A stretch of 64,000 nt of DNA, taken from contig JAUTCR010000033.1 of NCBI GenBank assembly GCA_030673895.1, forward strand, positions 62,001 to 126,000, given 5' to 3'. The notes below the pieces were generated by a model, which searched no databases, had not been told where the DNA came from, and was given only the letters and a program-made list of their open reading frames with translations. The position numbers and the translations under genes were made by a program. Shown in pieces: positions 27,272 to 36,832 of the stretch. Each line of letters begins with the position of its first letter. Within the stretch, counting starts at the first letter, position 1. The stretch is from Verrucomicrobiota bacterium JB023. GTDB lineage: Bacteria; Verrucomicrobiota; Verrucomicrobiia; Verrucomicrobiales; Akkermansiaceae.

Positions 27272-28172
27272 CGGAGGACTTGCTCGCGAAGGCCGTGCCC
27301 ATGCGGGCGTAACTCTCCAAGCCGTCCGCAGTGTTCTGGAGCAGTCTCTCATCGAGCTGCCAAACCACCTGCGGATCGAGCAGGGTGATGGTCGTCGAGC
27401 CTCCAAGATGGAAGATGCCTTTCTCCTCGCCCTTGGCGACTTCATGGCCGGGCTCGTAGCTCTGCTCGATACTTCCAACCATCGTGGCCCCAACCTCTAA
27501 CAATAACAAGGTGCCAAATTGAGGTGTGGCCAGTTCAGTGACGGTCCGCTTGTTTTCCCACAAGCGGGAAATCGTGCGGCGAAGGGCAATTGGCGAAACG
27601 GAATACAAGGGCCCATTGATGGTCCGGGTTTCTCCCGCCCTGCCTGCGGAGGGAAAGTGAAAGCGATGGTAATCTACCGGGCAGAGTCGCGAGAGGAGGA
27701 GAGGGGCCTTTTCGTAGCGAGCGGCGAGCGAAGGATCATCTAACAGGCGCGCGAGATCGAAGCGCTGTCCTTTGACGAAAATTTGCTCCACCTCGGATAC
27801 GTCCGGGAAGAGCAAATGTCGCCCGTCAGCAGGAAGAACGACGGTTTCAGGATTTTCATCAATCGCTCTGGCATCAGGTGTGAGTTGACGGGTGAAGAAA
27901 TCGTTAAAGCTCTCAAAGCAGTCGATCGATTTCCGGAATTCGCTTTCATCAAGCCCGTGGCGTTCGATGAAGGGGCGGATGAGCCGACGCGAGTCCGCGC
28001 TCGTCATCTTGCGGCCATAGAGACGCGAAAGCCATGGCTTGACGACGATCGTGTGAAGGAGGGGAGCTCCCACGGCATTTTCATAGAGGAGTCTGAGCCA
28101 GTTTTCACCTTCGACTTGTTCGGTAAACTCTTGGCCCGTTGCGAGGTCCCTGACGACGATTGGTTCGTTCAC
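27255..28172 (-). CDS. psd: phosphatidylserine decarboxylase proenzyme
   Basis: Converts phosphatidylserine to phosphatidylethanolamine at the inner membrane after self-cleavage to form a pyruvoyl group. Motifs: FNDFFTRQL, VLPADGR, CPVDYHRFHFPSAG, and the cleavage site GGST in FHLGGSTTITL, where the Ser becomes the pyruvoyl group. The length (about 305) fits the type II branch. Start is uncertain: a TTG at 28208 is in frame, but a GTG at 28170-28172 begins the segment (NEPIVVRDLATGQE) seen at the N-terminus of related proteins and is preferred. Confidence 0.92.
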   Translation of the reverse strand: MNEPIVVRDLATGQEFTEQVEGENWLRLLYENAVGAPLLHTIVVKPWLSRLYGRKMTSADSRRLIRPFIERHGLDESEFRKSIDCFESFNDFFTRQLTPDARAIDENPETVVLPADGRHLLFPDVSEVEQIFVKGQRFDLARLLDDPSLAARYEKAPLLLSRLCPVDYHRFHFPSAGRAGETRTINGPLYSVSPIALRRTISRLWENKRTVTELATPQFGTLLLLEVGATMVGSIEQSYEPGHEVAKGEEKGIFHLGGSTTITLLDPQVVWQLDERLLQNTADGLESYARMGTAFASKSSATSST

Positions 28173-28297
28173 TGCCGGAATGATGCTCCCAAAGCACGAA
28201 AGCTGCAATCGCTCGGTGAAATTGAATATCGTTGGAATCGATAGTTCAATAATTCATATCGATTTCCGGAATTTCTGAATATCGCCTAAAGAAAGGA

Positions 28298-31105
28298 ATG
28301 AGCTCATTGTCGGTCTTCCTCTTTTTAAGCCTGTTTCTCTTGGTCGTCGGGCTCTTCACCCGAATCAATAGGCTCTCAAAGGAGGTTGAGGGACTTCGTC
28401 ATCGGATTGGGCAGCGAGAAAACGAGGCACAGCCTCCCGTTGCTGAGGTAGAAAATTCGCCCCCCGGCGAAGTGGCCGACGGAGGGAGGCTAGTCACCCG
28501 CGAACTCCAGAAACGCGGTAGTGAAGAGGAAATCACGCGGTCGCTTACTACGGAACCGGAGGAACGGCCGGTGCCGGAACCAATACCGGGCGAGGAGCAC
28601 GACCGCTCCCCGGTTGAGCGAAAGCCCAGCCTTTTGCGGCGCTTAGAGCTATGGCCGCCTCAGTCTGGAGAGGCAAATATGATGGCTTGGTGGAGCACTC
28701 GTGTGGGTCTGGGGCTGGGCGTCATCGCCGCTGTTTTCTTCGGGCTCTATGTCAATCAGGATACGGTCCCGTGGGTGAGATTGCTTGAGCTTGTCCTCGC
28801 TGCGATCGTGGTCTTCTTTCTGGGCATCCGGCTGGAAAGCAAGTTGCCAGCTTTCGGTCGAGCGGTGGGGACCGGCGGGCTCTCCTTGCTCTACGTGGCG
28901 GCTTATGCCGCGTATGGCTTGCCCGCGCTCAAGGTGATTGAGAGCCCGGGCTGGGCCTTGGCTTGGCAAGGCATGGCCGTGGCTGCCATCTGTGGCTGGT
29001 CGTTGTTTCGGGGCAGTCAAGCGGTTGCCACCTTCGGCTTGTTCTTAGGATATCTCTCGGTCGCATTCTCAATTGCGGAAGGCTTGGCTCCGATGTCTCT
29101 CGCCGCACTCGGCTTATTGACTCTGGGAGGAACCACTTTGGCTTGGAAGAAGGATTGGTGGGCCAGTTTTGTGGTCGGCGTATTAGGCAGTGGCTCTGGC
29201 CTGGTTCTTCTTTCCTTCTTCCGCTGGTCAGGAGATGCCGGGCAGGGGATGGGTGGTCTCTTCGCTGCAGTCGGGATGACAGCCCTCTGGTTGCTGGCGC
29301 TGTTCCTGAAGGGGCATTCTGGAGGCGACGTGGCCCAGCGGTTGGCACCCTTGGCGAGCGGAGTCGGGCTGTTGAGCGGCTATCTCGTAGCCAGCCTCAC
29401 GGGCGTGAGCCTGTCGATTTATTACTCGCACTTTCTCGTGGTGATAGGCCTCGCGGCGATTTTCTGGAAGGAGGATAGCGAGTGGGCAAGGGGCGTGCGG
29501 CAGACTTTTGCCCTGAAGGCGGTCACCTTACTCGGTCTCCTTCTTATCGACCAACTTGGGGGAGCAGTCCGGGCTTTTGGACTTCTGGGGCAAGGGGGTG
29601 CATTGCTCTATTTGGCCAGGAAGAAAGCTTGGCCCCTTTTTGAAGTCATCGCCGGAGTGGTTAGTGCAGTGGGATGGTATTGGGTGGCCAAGGAAGTTGA
29701 AGGTGATGGAGGTCACCTCTTCGCCTACGGTTATCTAACATGTCTCGCCGCGCTAGTCGCTTGGCACTCGGGCTGGAGAAGAGTACCAGGCCTCTCCGAG
29801 TTCTTCTTGGGCTTGTGCGCGATTGGCTGGAGCTGGGTCGCGTTGGCAGAAGACTTGAGCGCACCCTTGGGAGCGCTGCTGGGCGGCCTCTTCATCCTTG
29901 GGGGAAGCGTTCTCATGATGGCTCGGCGTCTCACATGGATCGTGCCACCAATTTTCTTGCTAGTAGGCTTCTTCTGGTTGTTCTTCCAGTCGGATTCCCA
30001 TTCACGCGAAGGCTTGGTTTGGCTGGTGGTTGCATGGGCTTGTTATGGGGCGGGGTCCCGCTTTTTCTTTGGGCAGCTGGTGGTTCGCGCTGTCTGCTTT
30101 GGGATTCTTCTTCTCTCCCTCGTGCTCATCGGGCGGCTGGGTTACTGGCTCGATTTGGAACAGTGGCTGCCGGCGGCCTTTCTGCTCTTGGCTCTCCTGT
30201 GGCTCGCCCTTGACCAGATCCAAGGTCTTCGGGACTTGGGCAAAGCCTCGGGATGCGCGCTCGTCGGATCGGTCGGCTCCCTCCTCGCTTGGCCGGGGGG
30301 CTCATCCGAGGAGGCCCGTATTTTGGCCACGGTTCTCTTCCTGGGAGCCTGTGGCTACTGGACCCTTGATACTTGGAAGGGGAGAGAGGGGCGGCGATGC
30401 GGTTCGGGGTGGGGCGCGGTGCGGACCGGATGCACCACGGTCCTGACCCTCGCTAGTCTTGCCTCGGTCTTCTCAGGTTCCGCTCTGCTCGTCACCCTCT
30501 CCCTGTGGTCGCTGGCTTTGCAAGCGGTCTGGTACTGGCAGAAAGAATCGTCACTGACCTGGGCGCTCGCGGCGACCTGCGTGACGATGCTGGCCACTCT
30601 CTCATTCGCTCCTTCGGCTTTTGGGGCCGGACTCACCGCAGTCTGCTTCGTCATCCACGGAGCCTTGCTGGCTAGGAATGAGTCTAACAAGGGGCTCGCG
30701 AATCCCCGCCTCGCGACGACACTGTGGGGAGGGACCGCGCTCGTTGTTCTCCTCGCCGGGATTGGCTCTGACGCCCGGGTCGCCCCTTGGGTGACGATTC
30801 TTTGGGTGGTTGGGTGCTCCGGTTTGCTGGTGGCGGGTTTCTGGCTCCGCTTGCGGGGTTATCGGGTCTTTGGGTTGTTAGGACTCGCCATCGCGCTCCT
30901 ACGCATGTTCGTCGTCGATATCGACGAGCCTTTTTGGCGGATTGTCGCCTTCGGCTTGACCGGGGGCCTCCTTGTCGCGATCGGGTTCATTTACCAACGA
31001 TTCCACCGGAAGCTTGCTGATGGTGACCTCGACTGGGGCCAGTCGTCTCCTCGAGGGTTAGGTGACCTAGCGAACGAATCGGCCCCCCCGACCTCTTCAC
31101 ATTGA
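28298..31105 (+). CDS. DUF2339 multi-pass membrane protein
   Basis: A 935-residue integral membrane protein of the DUF2339 family, function unknown. An N-terminal helix with a short coiled coil (about 1-45: FLFLSLFLLVVGLFTRINRL, SKEVEGLRHRIGQRE) is followed by a charged linker, and then about 25 hydrophobic segments from residue 135 to 910. The segment ARVGLGLGVIAAVFFGLYV-type (TRVGLGLGVIAAVFFGLY) and GRAVGTGGLSLLYVAAYAAY are typical of the family. It is not a recognisable transporter. Divergent from psd, with a 125-bp promoter gap. It ends 36 bp before the convergent smc gene. Confidence 0.82.
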   Translation: MSSLSVFLFLSLFLLVVGLFTRINRLSKEVEGLRHRIGQRENEAQPPVAEVENSPPGEVADGGRLVTRELQKRGSEEEITRSLTTEPEERPVPEPIPGEEHDRSPVERKPSLLRRLELWPPQSGEANMMAWWSTRVGLGLGVIAAVFFGLYVNQDTVPWVRLLELVLAAIVVFFLGIRLESKLPAFGRAVGTGGLSLLYVAAYAAYGLPALKVIESPGWALAWQGMAVAAICGWSLFRGSQAVATFGLFLGYLSVAFSIAEGLAPMSLAALGLLTLGGTTLAWKKDWWASFVVGVLGSGSGLVLLSFFRWSGDAGQGMGGLFAAVGMTALWLLALFLKGHSGGDVAQRLAPLASGVGLLSGYLVASLTGVSLSIYYSHFLVVIGLAAIFWKEDSEWARGVRQTFALKAVTLLGLLLIDQLGGAVRAFGLLGQGGALLYLARKKAWPLFEVIAGVVSAVGWYWVAKEVEGDGGHLFAYGYLTCLAALVAWHSGWRRVPGLSEFFLGLCAIGWSWVALAEDLSAPLGALLGGLFILGGSVLMMARRLTWIVPPIFLLVGFFWLFFQSDSHSREGLVWLVVAWACYGAGSRFFFGQLVVRAVCFGILLLSLVLIGRLGYWLDLEQWLPAAFLLLALLWLALDQIQGLRDLGKASGCALVGSVGSLLAWPGGSSEEARILATVLFLGACGYWTLDTWKGREGRRCGSGWGAVRTGCTTVLTLASLASVFSGSALLVTLSLWSLALQAVWYWQKESSLTWALAATCVTMLATLSFAPSAFGAGLTAVCFVIHGALLARNESNKGLANPRLATTLWGGTALVVLLAGIGSDARVAPWVTILWVVGCSGLLVAGFWLRLRGYRVFGLLGLAIALLRMFVVDIDEPFWRIVAFGLTGGLLVAIGFIYQRFHRKLADGDLDWGQSSPRGLGDLANESAPPTSSH

Positions 31106-31140
31106 CTCAGTGGACAAGGGAGTGGAATCAGGTAGCTAAA

Positions 31141-34100
31141 CTAGGCGTCCAAGCGTTCGGCGGCACGCTGGGCGGCCGTGCGGGCTTCGCCCTTGGCGTC
31201 CTCCGTAGTGAGACGCATTCCGACTGGCTTGGAGACGCCGAATTCCTCCATGGTCACGCCATACATCACATCCGCGCGGCTCATGGTGCGTTTGCTGTGG
31301 GTCACGATGATGAATTGGCTCTGGTCAATGAAGGCATCCAAGACCTTGAGAAAGCGGCCAATGTTCGACTCGTCCAAGGGCGCATCCAGCTCATCCAAGA
31401 CGCAGAACGGGCTGGGCTTGACCTGATAGATGGAGAAGAGGAGGGCGACCGCCGTCATGGAACGTTCTCCCCCGGAAAGGAGGCCGATGCTCTGCAGCTT
31501 CTTGCCGGGAGGCTTGGCGATGACCTCAATGCCGGACTCAAGCGGGTCGTCCTCATCCAGCAGTGTGAGGTCGGCCTTTCCTTGTTCGCCGAAGAGAATC
31601 TTGAACATATTGCGGAAGTTTTTCCGCACGGTTTTAAAGGTGTCCGCAAAGCGTTTGGTCGTCTCGTCGTTGATTCGTTGGATCACCTCGAGAAGTTCGG
31701 TCTTCGAATTGACGAGGTCCTCATGTTGCGAGCGGACGAATTCGTGACGCTCTTCCAATTCCTCATACTCCTCGATGGCGTCCACATTGACCGGTCCCAT
31801 GGAGTCGAGCTTGCGGCGTTGCTCATTACCAAGGGCCTCGACTTCGTCCCAGTCGGGGCCGTCTCCCTCGAGGATGGCGGCAGCTTCGGCCTCAAGCTCG
31901 GGGGACTTTTCGGCGTCACCTTCTTCACTGGCGAGGGCATTTTTGCCTTTCTTATCACTTAAGCAGGACAGGAGGGCGTGGGCATCCGGCTCGAAGTGTT
32001 CCAGCTCCACCTGGTGACGCTCTTGGACGGTGTTTTCCACGTTCTCGATTTTCAGCCGGATTTTGGTCAGTTCCACTTCTTCGCGTCCGCGCTGGTCGGC
32101 AAGCTTCCGCATCCGCTCCCGGATGCTGGAGAGATTGGTCTCGGTCGCCTCGATCGCCTGGCGCAGCTCTGCCCGGCGGCCATCGAAGCCAGACACTTGG
32201 CTTTCAAGCTCCACAGCCATTTCTTCATTCTCGCTGATTTGCGCGGATAGTCCCTCGTCCTGTTCGGCATCGGAGGTGATCCGGTTCTGGAAGTCCTCGA
32301 TCTCCCGTTCACGCTTTTCAACCAATGAGCGCAGCTCGGCAATGCGAGATTGCATGGGACGCTGCTGGTCCTGCTCGGATTGGTGGGCACGACGTTCGAC
32401 CGCGAGAGCGGTTTGCACTTCGTTCAAGTGCTCGTTCTGTTCGGCGAGCCGCTGCTCGAGGCCATCGAATTCGTTCTGAAGCTCCCGCAGACTTTCCTCC
32501 AGGGTCTCGACTTGGCTGATTGCCTCCACAAGTTCAGCTTCCCGATTGTTGCGGGAATCCTCGGCTTCCTGCTCGCGTTGGCTAGTGTTGTCTTTCTCGG
32601 AACGGAGCGAATCGAGTTTGCCCTCGAGATTCTTGATCTCACGCTCGGCGAGGGAGACCTGACCCTGCGCCTTGGAGAGCTCCAGCTTGGTCTCTTGGAG
32701 GTAGCTCTTACTCTGCTCGGCTTCCTCGCGAGCGGCGTAGGTCTGGGCATCAAGGTCCTCCACAAGCGCATTGAGTTCCTCGATCTGAGCCTCCAGAGCC
32801 GACACCTCGTCTTCCAATGATTTGACCTCGTTTTGACGCTTGAGGACGGAATCATCGCCGGAGCCAGCGTTGCCTCCCCGGATGAGACCGGTAGGGAGGA
32901 GGGTTTCGCCCTCACTGGTTACGAAGGTGACGTCGCCCAGCGACTTGCGGAGCGAGAGGGCGGTGGAGCGGTCGGGGACGATGAGCACCTTCTCAAGAAG
33001 GGTATCGATCAAGTCGGAGACGGACTTATCGGCCTTTACGGCATTGACCGCCCAAGCAAGGGCTCCCTCTGGCAGAGCTTCCGTTTGATGGGCGTGGTCG
33101 GTCTGGATCAAGTCCTTGGGCAAGAGGGCGACGCGGCCCAGTTTCTTGAGCGAAAGCTTGTCGAGAATGGCTTCCGCGAAGTCGGCATCGCGGACGAGGA
33201 TGGCTTGCAACGCATCACCCATGACAGACTCGATGGCCACCGCGTATTCATCATTCACCTGCATGCGGGAGGCGAGAACGCCTTCCACGCCCGCTCGGAA
33301 GAGGTCGGGATCGTCCAAGCCCTTGAGGACCGCCTGGGTCCCCTTTTGGAGGCCTTCACCTTTCTCAAGAAGGCCCCTGAGGACATCGAGACGGGACTTG
33401 CGCGAAGTGAAGGTGCGGTGGAGTTCATTGGACTCTTTCCGCCTGGAATCGAGGTCTCCGCGGGTGTGTTGGTAGGCTCTCTCTGCCGTTTCCAGCGCGG
33501 CCTGGAGGTCGCGTTGCCGCTCCTCAAGCTCATTGAATTGCTGGCGGAAGGAGGTCTCCCGTTCACGCGCTTGCTCAAGCTCATGCTGGAGGCGCTGTTC
33601 ATCGGCCTCGAGTTGGCGGGAGCGGTCGCGAGAGGCCTCGGCCTGGGCGTTGTCGCTTTCGATTTTGGCCTGGATGGTGGCCACCAGCGTTCTGGTGGTC
33701 TCCGCACGCCGGCGGGTCTCTCTAACCTGGGAGTTGATCGCGTCTCTCGATTCGCGGGCCGCTGCCACGACCGCCTGTTGCTCGGCGACCGCGTCTTCAT
33801 GATTTTGGATCCGCTCCAGCCGTTCCTCGCTTTGGGTCTGGGATTCTGCGAAGTCGAATTCCTGCTGCGTGAGCCTCTCCTTCGTCTCCTCGATCTCGAC
33901 ACGGTGCTGCGTGATCCGCCCTTCAAGTTCACGCCGTCGCTCGTCATTGAAGTTCATGCGCGAGCGGGCTGACTCGGCTGCCGATCGGTGTTCGGAGATT
34001 TGCTCCCGTAGAGTAGAGAGCTCCGCCTCCAGAGCCTGGGAGGCATTGCGAGCCTCGACGACTGCGCCTTCGTGCTGGGGAAGCTCAACCTCCAGAACAT

Positions 34101-34866
34101 CGAGCTCTTTCTCCAGCGAATTGAGATTGGTGGCGAGCTCGTGCTCGGCCGCGCGGTAGCCTGTCCAATGCTTGTGGGAAAGGTGGGTATCGAGAATGCG
34201 GACCGAGGCGGAGAGCTCCTTATAGCGGCGCGCCTTGGCCACCTGGCGCTTGAGGGAATTCATGCGACGCTCTTGCTCGGCAAGGACATCTCCGGTTCTT
34301 AGGAGATTGGCCTCTGTGTATTCAAGCTTCCGGAGAGCCTCTTTTTTGTCCTTCTTGAACTTCGTGATTCCCGCTGCCTCTTCGAAGACCGCCCGCCGCT
34401 CTTCAGGCTTGGAAGAAAGGATCTGGTCAATCTGACCCTGGGCCATGATGGAATAAGCGGTGCGGCCAATGCCGGTATCCATGAAAAGCTCATGGATATC
34501 ACGGAGGCGACAGGCCTTGTCATTGATACGATACTCGCTTTTGCCATCCCGGAAGACCCGCCGGGTGATGGCCACCTCGTTGAAGTCCATCTTCAGGGCT
34601 TCCTCACAGTCGGCCATCGTCATGGTCACCTCAGCCATCCCGTGAGCCTTGCGGCGGTCGGTGCCATTAAAGATGACGTCGGCCATCTCACCACCGCGAA
34701 GAGCCTTGGCCGAAGTCTCACCAAGAACCCAGCGTATGGCATCCACGACGTTGGACTTTCCACAGCCGTTGGGTCCGACAATGCCAGTTACGCCTTTGTC
34801 GAATTCGAAGTGGGTCTTGTCGGCGAAGGATTTGAAGCCTTGGATGTCGAGGGATTTGAGGTACAT
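31141..34866 (-). CDS. smc: chromosome segregation protein SMC
   Basis: A 1,241-residue SMC ATPase that with ScpA/ScpB compacts and segregates the chromosome. The N-terminal Walker A is GPNGCGKSN (31-39). A long coiled coil (170-500) precedes the hinge (about 510-680), then the second coiled coil, and the C-terminal head with the ABC signature LLSGGERSMTAVALLFS and Walker B FCVLDELDAPLDESN. It is slightly longer than B. subtilis SMC. A linker of about 25 residues of mixed charge (EEGDAEKSPELEAEAAAILE) before the second head is unusual. scpA and scpB are not in the window. It ends convergent with the DUF2339 gene. Confidence 0.96.
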   Translation of the reverse strand: MYLKSLDIQGFKSFADKTHFEFDKGVTGIVGPNGCGKSNVVDAIRWVLGETSAKALRGGEMADVIFNGTDRRKAHGMAEVTMTMADCEEALKMDFNEVAITRRVFRDGKSEYRINDKACRLRDIHELFMDTGIGRTAYSIMAQGQIDQILSSKPEERRAVFEEAAGITKFKKDKKEALRKLEYTEANLLRTGDVLAEQERRMNSLKRQVAKARRYKELSASVRILDTHLSHKHWTGYRAAEHELATNLNSLEKELDVLEVELPQHEGAVVEARNASQALEAELSTLREQISEHRSAAESARSRMNFNDERRRELEGRITQHRVEIEETKERLTQQEFDFAESQTQSEERLERIQNHEDAVAEQQAVVAAARESRDAINSQVRETRRRAETTRTLVATIQAKIESDNAQAEASRDRSRQLEADEQRLQHELEQARERETSFRQQFNELEERQRDLQAALETAERAYQHTRGDLDSRRKESNELHRTFTSRKSRLDVLRGLLEKGEGLQKGTQAVLKGLDDPDLFRAGVEGVLASRMQVNDEYAVAIESVMGDALQAILVRDADFAEAILDKLSLKKLGRVALLPKDLIQTDHAHQTEALPEGALAWAVNAVKADKSVSDLIDTLLEKVLIVPDRSTALSLRKSLGDVTFVTSEGETLLPTGLIRGGNAGSGDDSVLKRQNEVKSLEDEVSALEAQIEELNALVEDLDAQTYAAREEAEQSKSYLQETKLELSKAQGQVSLAEREIKNLEGKLDSLRSEKDNTSQREQEAEDSRNNREAELVEAISQVETLEESLRELQNEFDGLEQRLAEQNEHLNEVQTALAVERRAHQSEQDQQRPMQSRIAELRSLVEKREREIEDFQNRITSDAEQDEGLSAQISENEEMAVELESQVSGFDGRRAELRQAIEATETNLSSIRERMRKLADQRGREEVELTKIRLKIENVENTVQERHQVELEHFEPDAHALLSCLSDKKGKNALASEEGDAEKSPELEAEAAAILEGDGPDWDEVEALGNEQRRKLDSMGPVNVDAIEEYEELEERHEFVRSQHEDLVNSKTELLEVIQRINDETTKRFADTFKTVRKNFRNMFKILFGEQGKADLTLLDEDDPLESGIEVIAKPPGKKLQSIGLLSGGERSMTAVALLFSIYQVKPSPFCVLDELDAPLDESNIGRFLKVLDAFIDQSQFIIVTHSKRTMSRADVMYGVTMEEFGVSKPVGMRLTTEDAKGEARTAAQRAAERLDA

Positions 34867-35192
34867 GGCTGGGTGGTGTCAGAGAATGACAGAATTGGGG
34901 GGTGGGGAACAAGCCGCAGGAGCTCGACCACTACATTTTGTATGAGTTTTTAAAATTTACCCCAAATATTGATAAGGTGAGCTTAATAATCAAGAGGCGA
35001 GAATTACAGCGGCGCGACACCGCGATCTGACGGCGTCCACCATTCGATACGCACGGCTCCATTTTTTTCTAGGATGCATAGTGCACGGAATAGGGGAGGG
35101 TGGGATGAAAGCGGGTTTTTGTATCAGTTTAACGATAAGTGGTTTGCGATGATTTTGCTCGCTGGCCCCTTATCTGCGCTAGAAGACTCACA
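34867..35192. other. intergenic region between smc and the Pmp3-type gene
   Basis: 326 bp without a gene. The left part should hold the smc promoter and the right part the promoter for the Pmp3/repeat-lipoprotein pair. I see AT-rich stretches around 34945-34985 and 35120-35135 but no convincing -35/-10 pair, hairpin or riboswitch. An in-frame upstream ATG for the Pmp3 gene (35139) only adds residues unlike the family. Confidence 0.6.
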
Positions 35193-35387
35193 ATGAATCA
35201 CTCCACAACAACCCATGAGGGCTCGAAGGATTTACTCCGAATTATCGTCGCTATTTTGCTGCCACCCGTCGGTGTGCTGATGCAGGTCGGCTTCGGTGCT
35301 CAATTCTGGCTGAACGTCGTTCTCACGCTCCTGGGTTACATTCCCGGAATCATCCACGCCCTTTATATCATTCTTACCCGTAAGTAA
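35193..35387 (+). CDS. Pmp3/YqaE family membrane peptide
   Basis: A 64-residue proteolipid with two membrane helices: about 14-32 (LLRIIVAILLPPVGVLMQVG) and 38-60 (FWLNVVLTLLGYIPGIIHAL). The LLPPVGV and LGYIPGIIHALYI motifs define the Pmp3/UPF0057 family, usually induced by cold, salt or membrane stress in many organisms. Start ATG 35193 removes a non-homologous upstream extension. It is followed 24 bp later by the repeat lipoprotein, with which it is probably co-transcribed up to a terminator at 35811. Confidence 0.9.
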   Translation: MNHSTTTHEGSKDLLRIIVAILLPPVGVLMQVGFGAQFWLNVVLTLLGYIPGIIHALYIILTRK

Positions 35388-35411
35388 CTGCCAACTACCC
35401 AAATTATCACA

Positions 35412-35753
35412 ATGAAAACGAAAAATACCGTTACACTGTCCGCACTGGTCGCACCCTTTTTCCTCTGGTCCTGCGACGTCGATAAAGTCGAGGAAGGTAA
35501 TATGCCTGATGTCGACGTGAATGCCGAGGAAGGCAAAATGCCTGAGGTTGAAGTCACCGAGGAAGGTAAGCTTCCTTCCGTCGATGTCGATGTCGATGGT
35601 GAGATGGAAGTTCCCAAGTATGATGTCGATACCCCTGACATTGATGTCGGCACAAAGACCAAAGAAATTGAGGTCCCGACCATCGACGTTGATATGCCTG
35701 ACGAAGACAAAGAAGGCAATGGCGACGAGTCCGAGGCTGACCTCGAGAACTAA
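35412..35753 (+). CDS. acidic repeat lipoprotein
   Basis: A 113-residue lipoprotein with signal sequence MKTKNTVTLSALVAPFFLWS and lipobox Cys21. The mature protein is built of imperfect repeats of about 11-16 residues containing (M/L)P-x-V-(D/E)-V: NMPDVDVNAEEG, KMPEVEVTEEG, KLPSVDVDVDG, then VPKYDVDTPDIDVGTK and VPTIDVDMPDEDK. It is very acidic and has few aromatic residues. Alternating V/D positions suggest short beta strands. I know no function. Adjacent to a Pmp3-type gene on one transcript, it may act at the membrane under stress, which is inference. Confidence 0.8.
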   Translation: MKTKNTVTLSALVAPFFLWSCDVDKVEEGNMPDVDVNAEEGKMPEVEVTEEGKLPSVDVDVDGEMEVPKYDVDTPDIDVGTKTKEIEVPTIDVDMPDEDKEGNGDESEADLEN

Positions 35754-35810
35754 GTTCTCCGAAAAATTTCCCCTCTGAGAGTCTCCCCGCTCTCGTTCCC
35801 CCCTGAATGT

Positions 35811-35841
35811 GCACCGTTCCCCCGCGGTGCGCATTTTTTTT
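35811..35841 (+). terminator. intrinsic terminator after the repeat lipoprotein gene
   Basis: GCACCG (35811-35816) pairs with CGGTGC (35825-35830), then a run of eight T at 35834-35841. It marks the end of the Pmp3/lipoprotein transcript. The 175 bp that follow, up to the ctaG stop codon at 36017, show nothing convincing; a 24-codon frame at 35886-35960 is too short to support. Confidence 0.8.
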
Positions 35842-36016
35842 GCGTGATCTCACTACGCGAGAAAGGTTCAGCGTGTATTCGTCTGATGAGCACCGCTTCG
35901 CACCCATCTAAAGCTCTCAGTGTCGAGGAGCTGGCAAAATTTGCTGAGTCGTTGAAATAAGTAGCCGTTGGTCAGCCGCGTCCGTTCAGGATGCAGGCGC
36001 CAAAACTAAAAACCAA

Positions 36017-36826
36017 CTAACCACCGTGGCTTCTAACCCTGCGGCGGAACCAAATCGAGAACAGAGCGATTGCAAGAAGCACCTCGGCAAGGTCGCCACC
36101 ATAATACATGAGCTTGGCAGCTGCCCGGGTGGCGGCGGGATCGTAAAGAGGAAAGTCCGGCAAGCCATGGATGTACAACATCTTCCCGAGAATAGCGTGC
36201 GCGGCTGCTCCCACGAAGAGAACAATCAGCCGGGTCCGCATGCCGGGTCGCCTCGGTGCGGGATCTGGGCCTGCGATGGCCCATACGAAAAGACAGCCTG
36301 CCGCCAAAAAATGAACGTGCACCAGATAGTGAAGGGGAGCGCTGTACATGCTCAACGCAAACAGCGGCGTAAGATAGAGAACGTACATTCCGCCAACGTT
36401 CAGAATGAGGGCAGCAACCGGATGACTTAACGTATGCACGACGGGCGCGCGCATCAAACGTGAGAACCGCCGCCCAACCCCTACCGGTACGCTCCGCAAG
36501 GCGAGAGTGACCGGAGCACCGAGAACCAAGCCTAGAGGGGCAAACATTCCGATCAACAAGTGTTGGAGCATGTGGGCTTCTGGATCCTTGTAAGCAGCGC
36601 CCGCGATTGGTGGCAGCAACGCCCAGATCAACAATGAAGACCCGATCAGAAAAAATGCCGTACGCCATCCGCTCCACTTGTCGTGCCTCGTGCGCTGTAT
36701 CAACAGCCCGGTAAGATAGGCGACAGGGAATAATGCAGCCAGAGCCGGGGGAATGATCTTATGTGCGTTGAATCCGCCTGTGGTGGCGGCCCCTCCGCAT
36801 TCCAGGCAGCCAATAAGTCCATTCAT
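36017..36826 (-). CDS. ctaG: cytochrome c oxidase assembly factor CtaG, caa3 type
   Basis: A polytopic inner-membrane protein of 269 residues with seven hydrophobic segments. It matches the caa3-type CtaG (YppD-like) family: AHMLQHLLIGMFAPLGLVLG with paired His, LTPLFALSMYSAPLHYLVH and HVHFLAAGCLFVWAI, with conserved His residues that likely handle copper. The family aids insertion of copper in cytochrome oxidase. No oxidase genes are near. The start at 36826 (MNGLIGCLECGG) has a Cys-x2-Cys pair. It sits 6 bp behind a DUF2243 gene. Confidence 0.82.
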   Translation of the reverse strand: MNGLIGCLECGGAATTGGFNAHKIIPPALAALFPVAYLTGLLIQRTRHDKWSGWRTAFFLIGSSLLIWALLPPIAGAAYKDPEAHMLQHLLIGMFAPLGLVLGAPVTLALRSVPVGVGRRFSRLMRAPVVHTLSHPVAALILNVGGMYVLYLTPLFALSMYSAPLHYLVHVHFLAAGCLFVWAIAGPDPAPRRPGMRTRLIVLFVGAAAHAILGKMLYIHGLPDFPLYDPAATRAAAKLMYYGGDLAEVLLAIALFSIWFRRRVRSHGG

Positions 36827-36832
36827 GGCGAA

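Noticed and set aside
35886-35960. 24-codon open frame after the repeat lipoprotein
   Set aside because: It begins with ATG and ends with TAA but has no ribosome-binding site and is too short to judge; could be a fragment.
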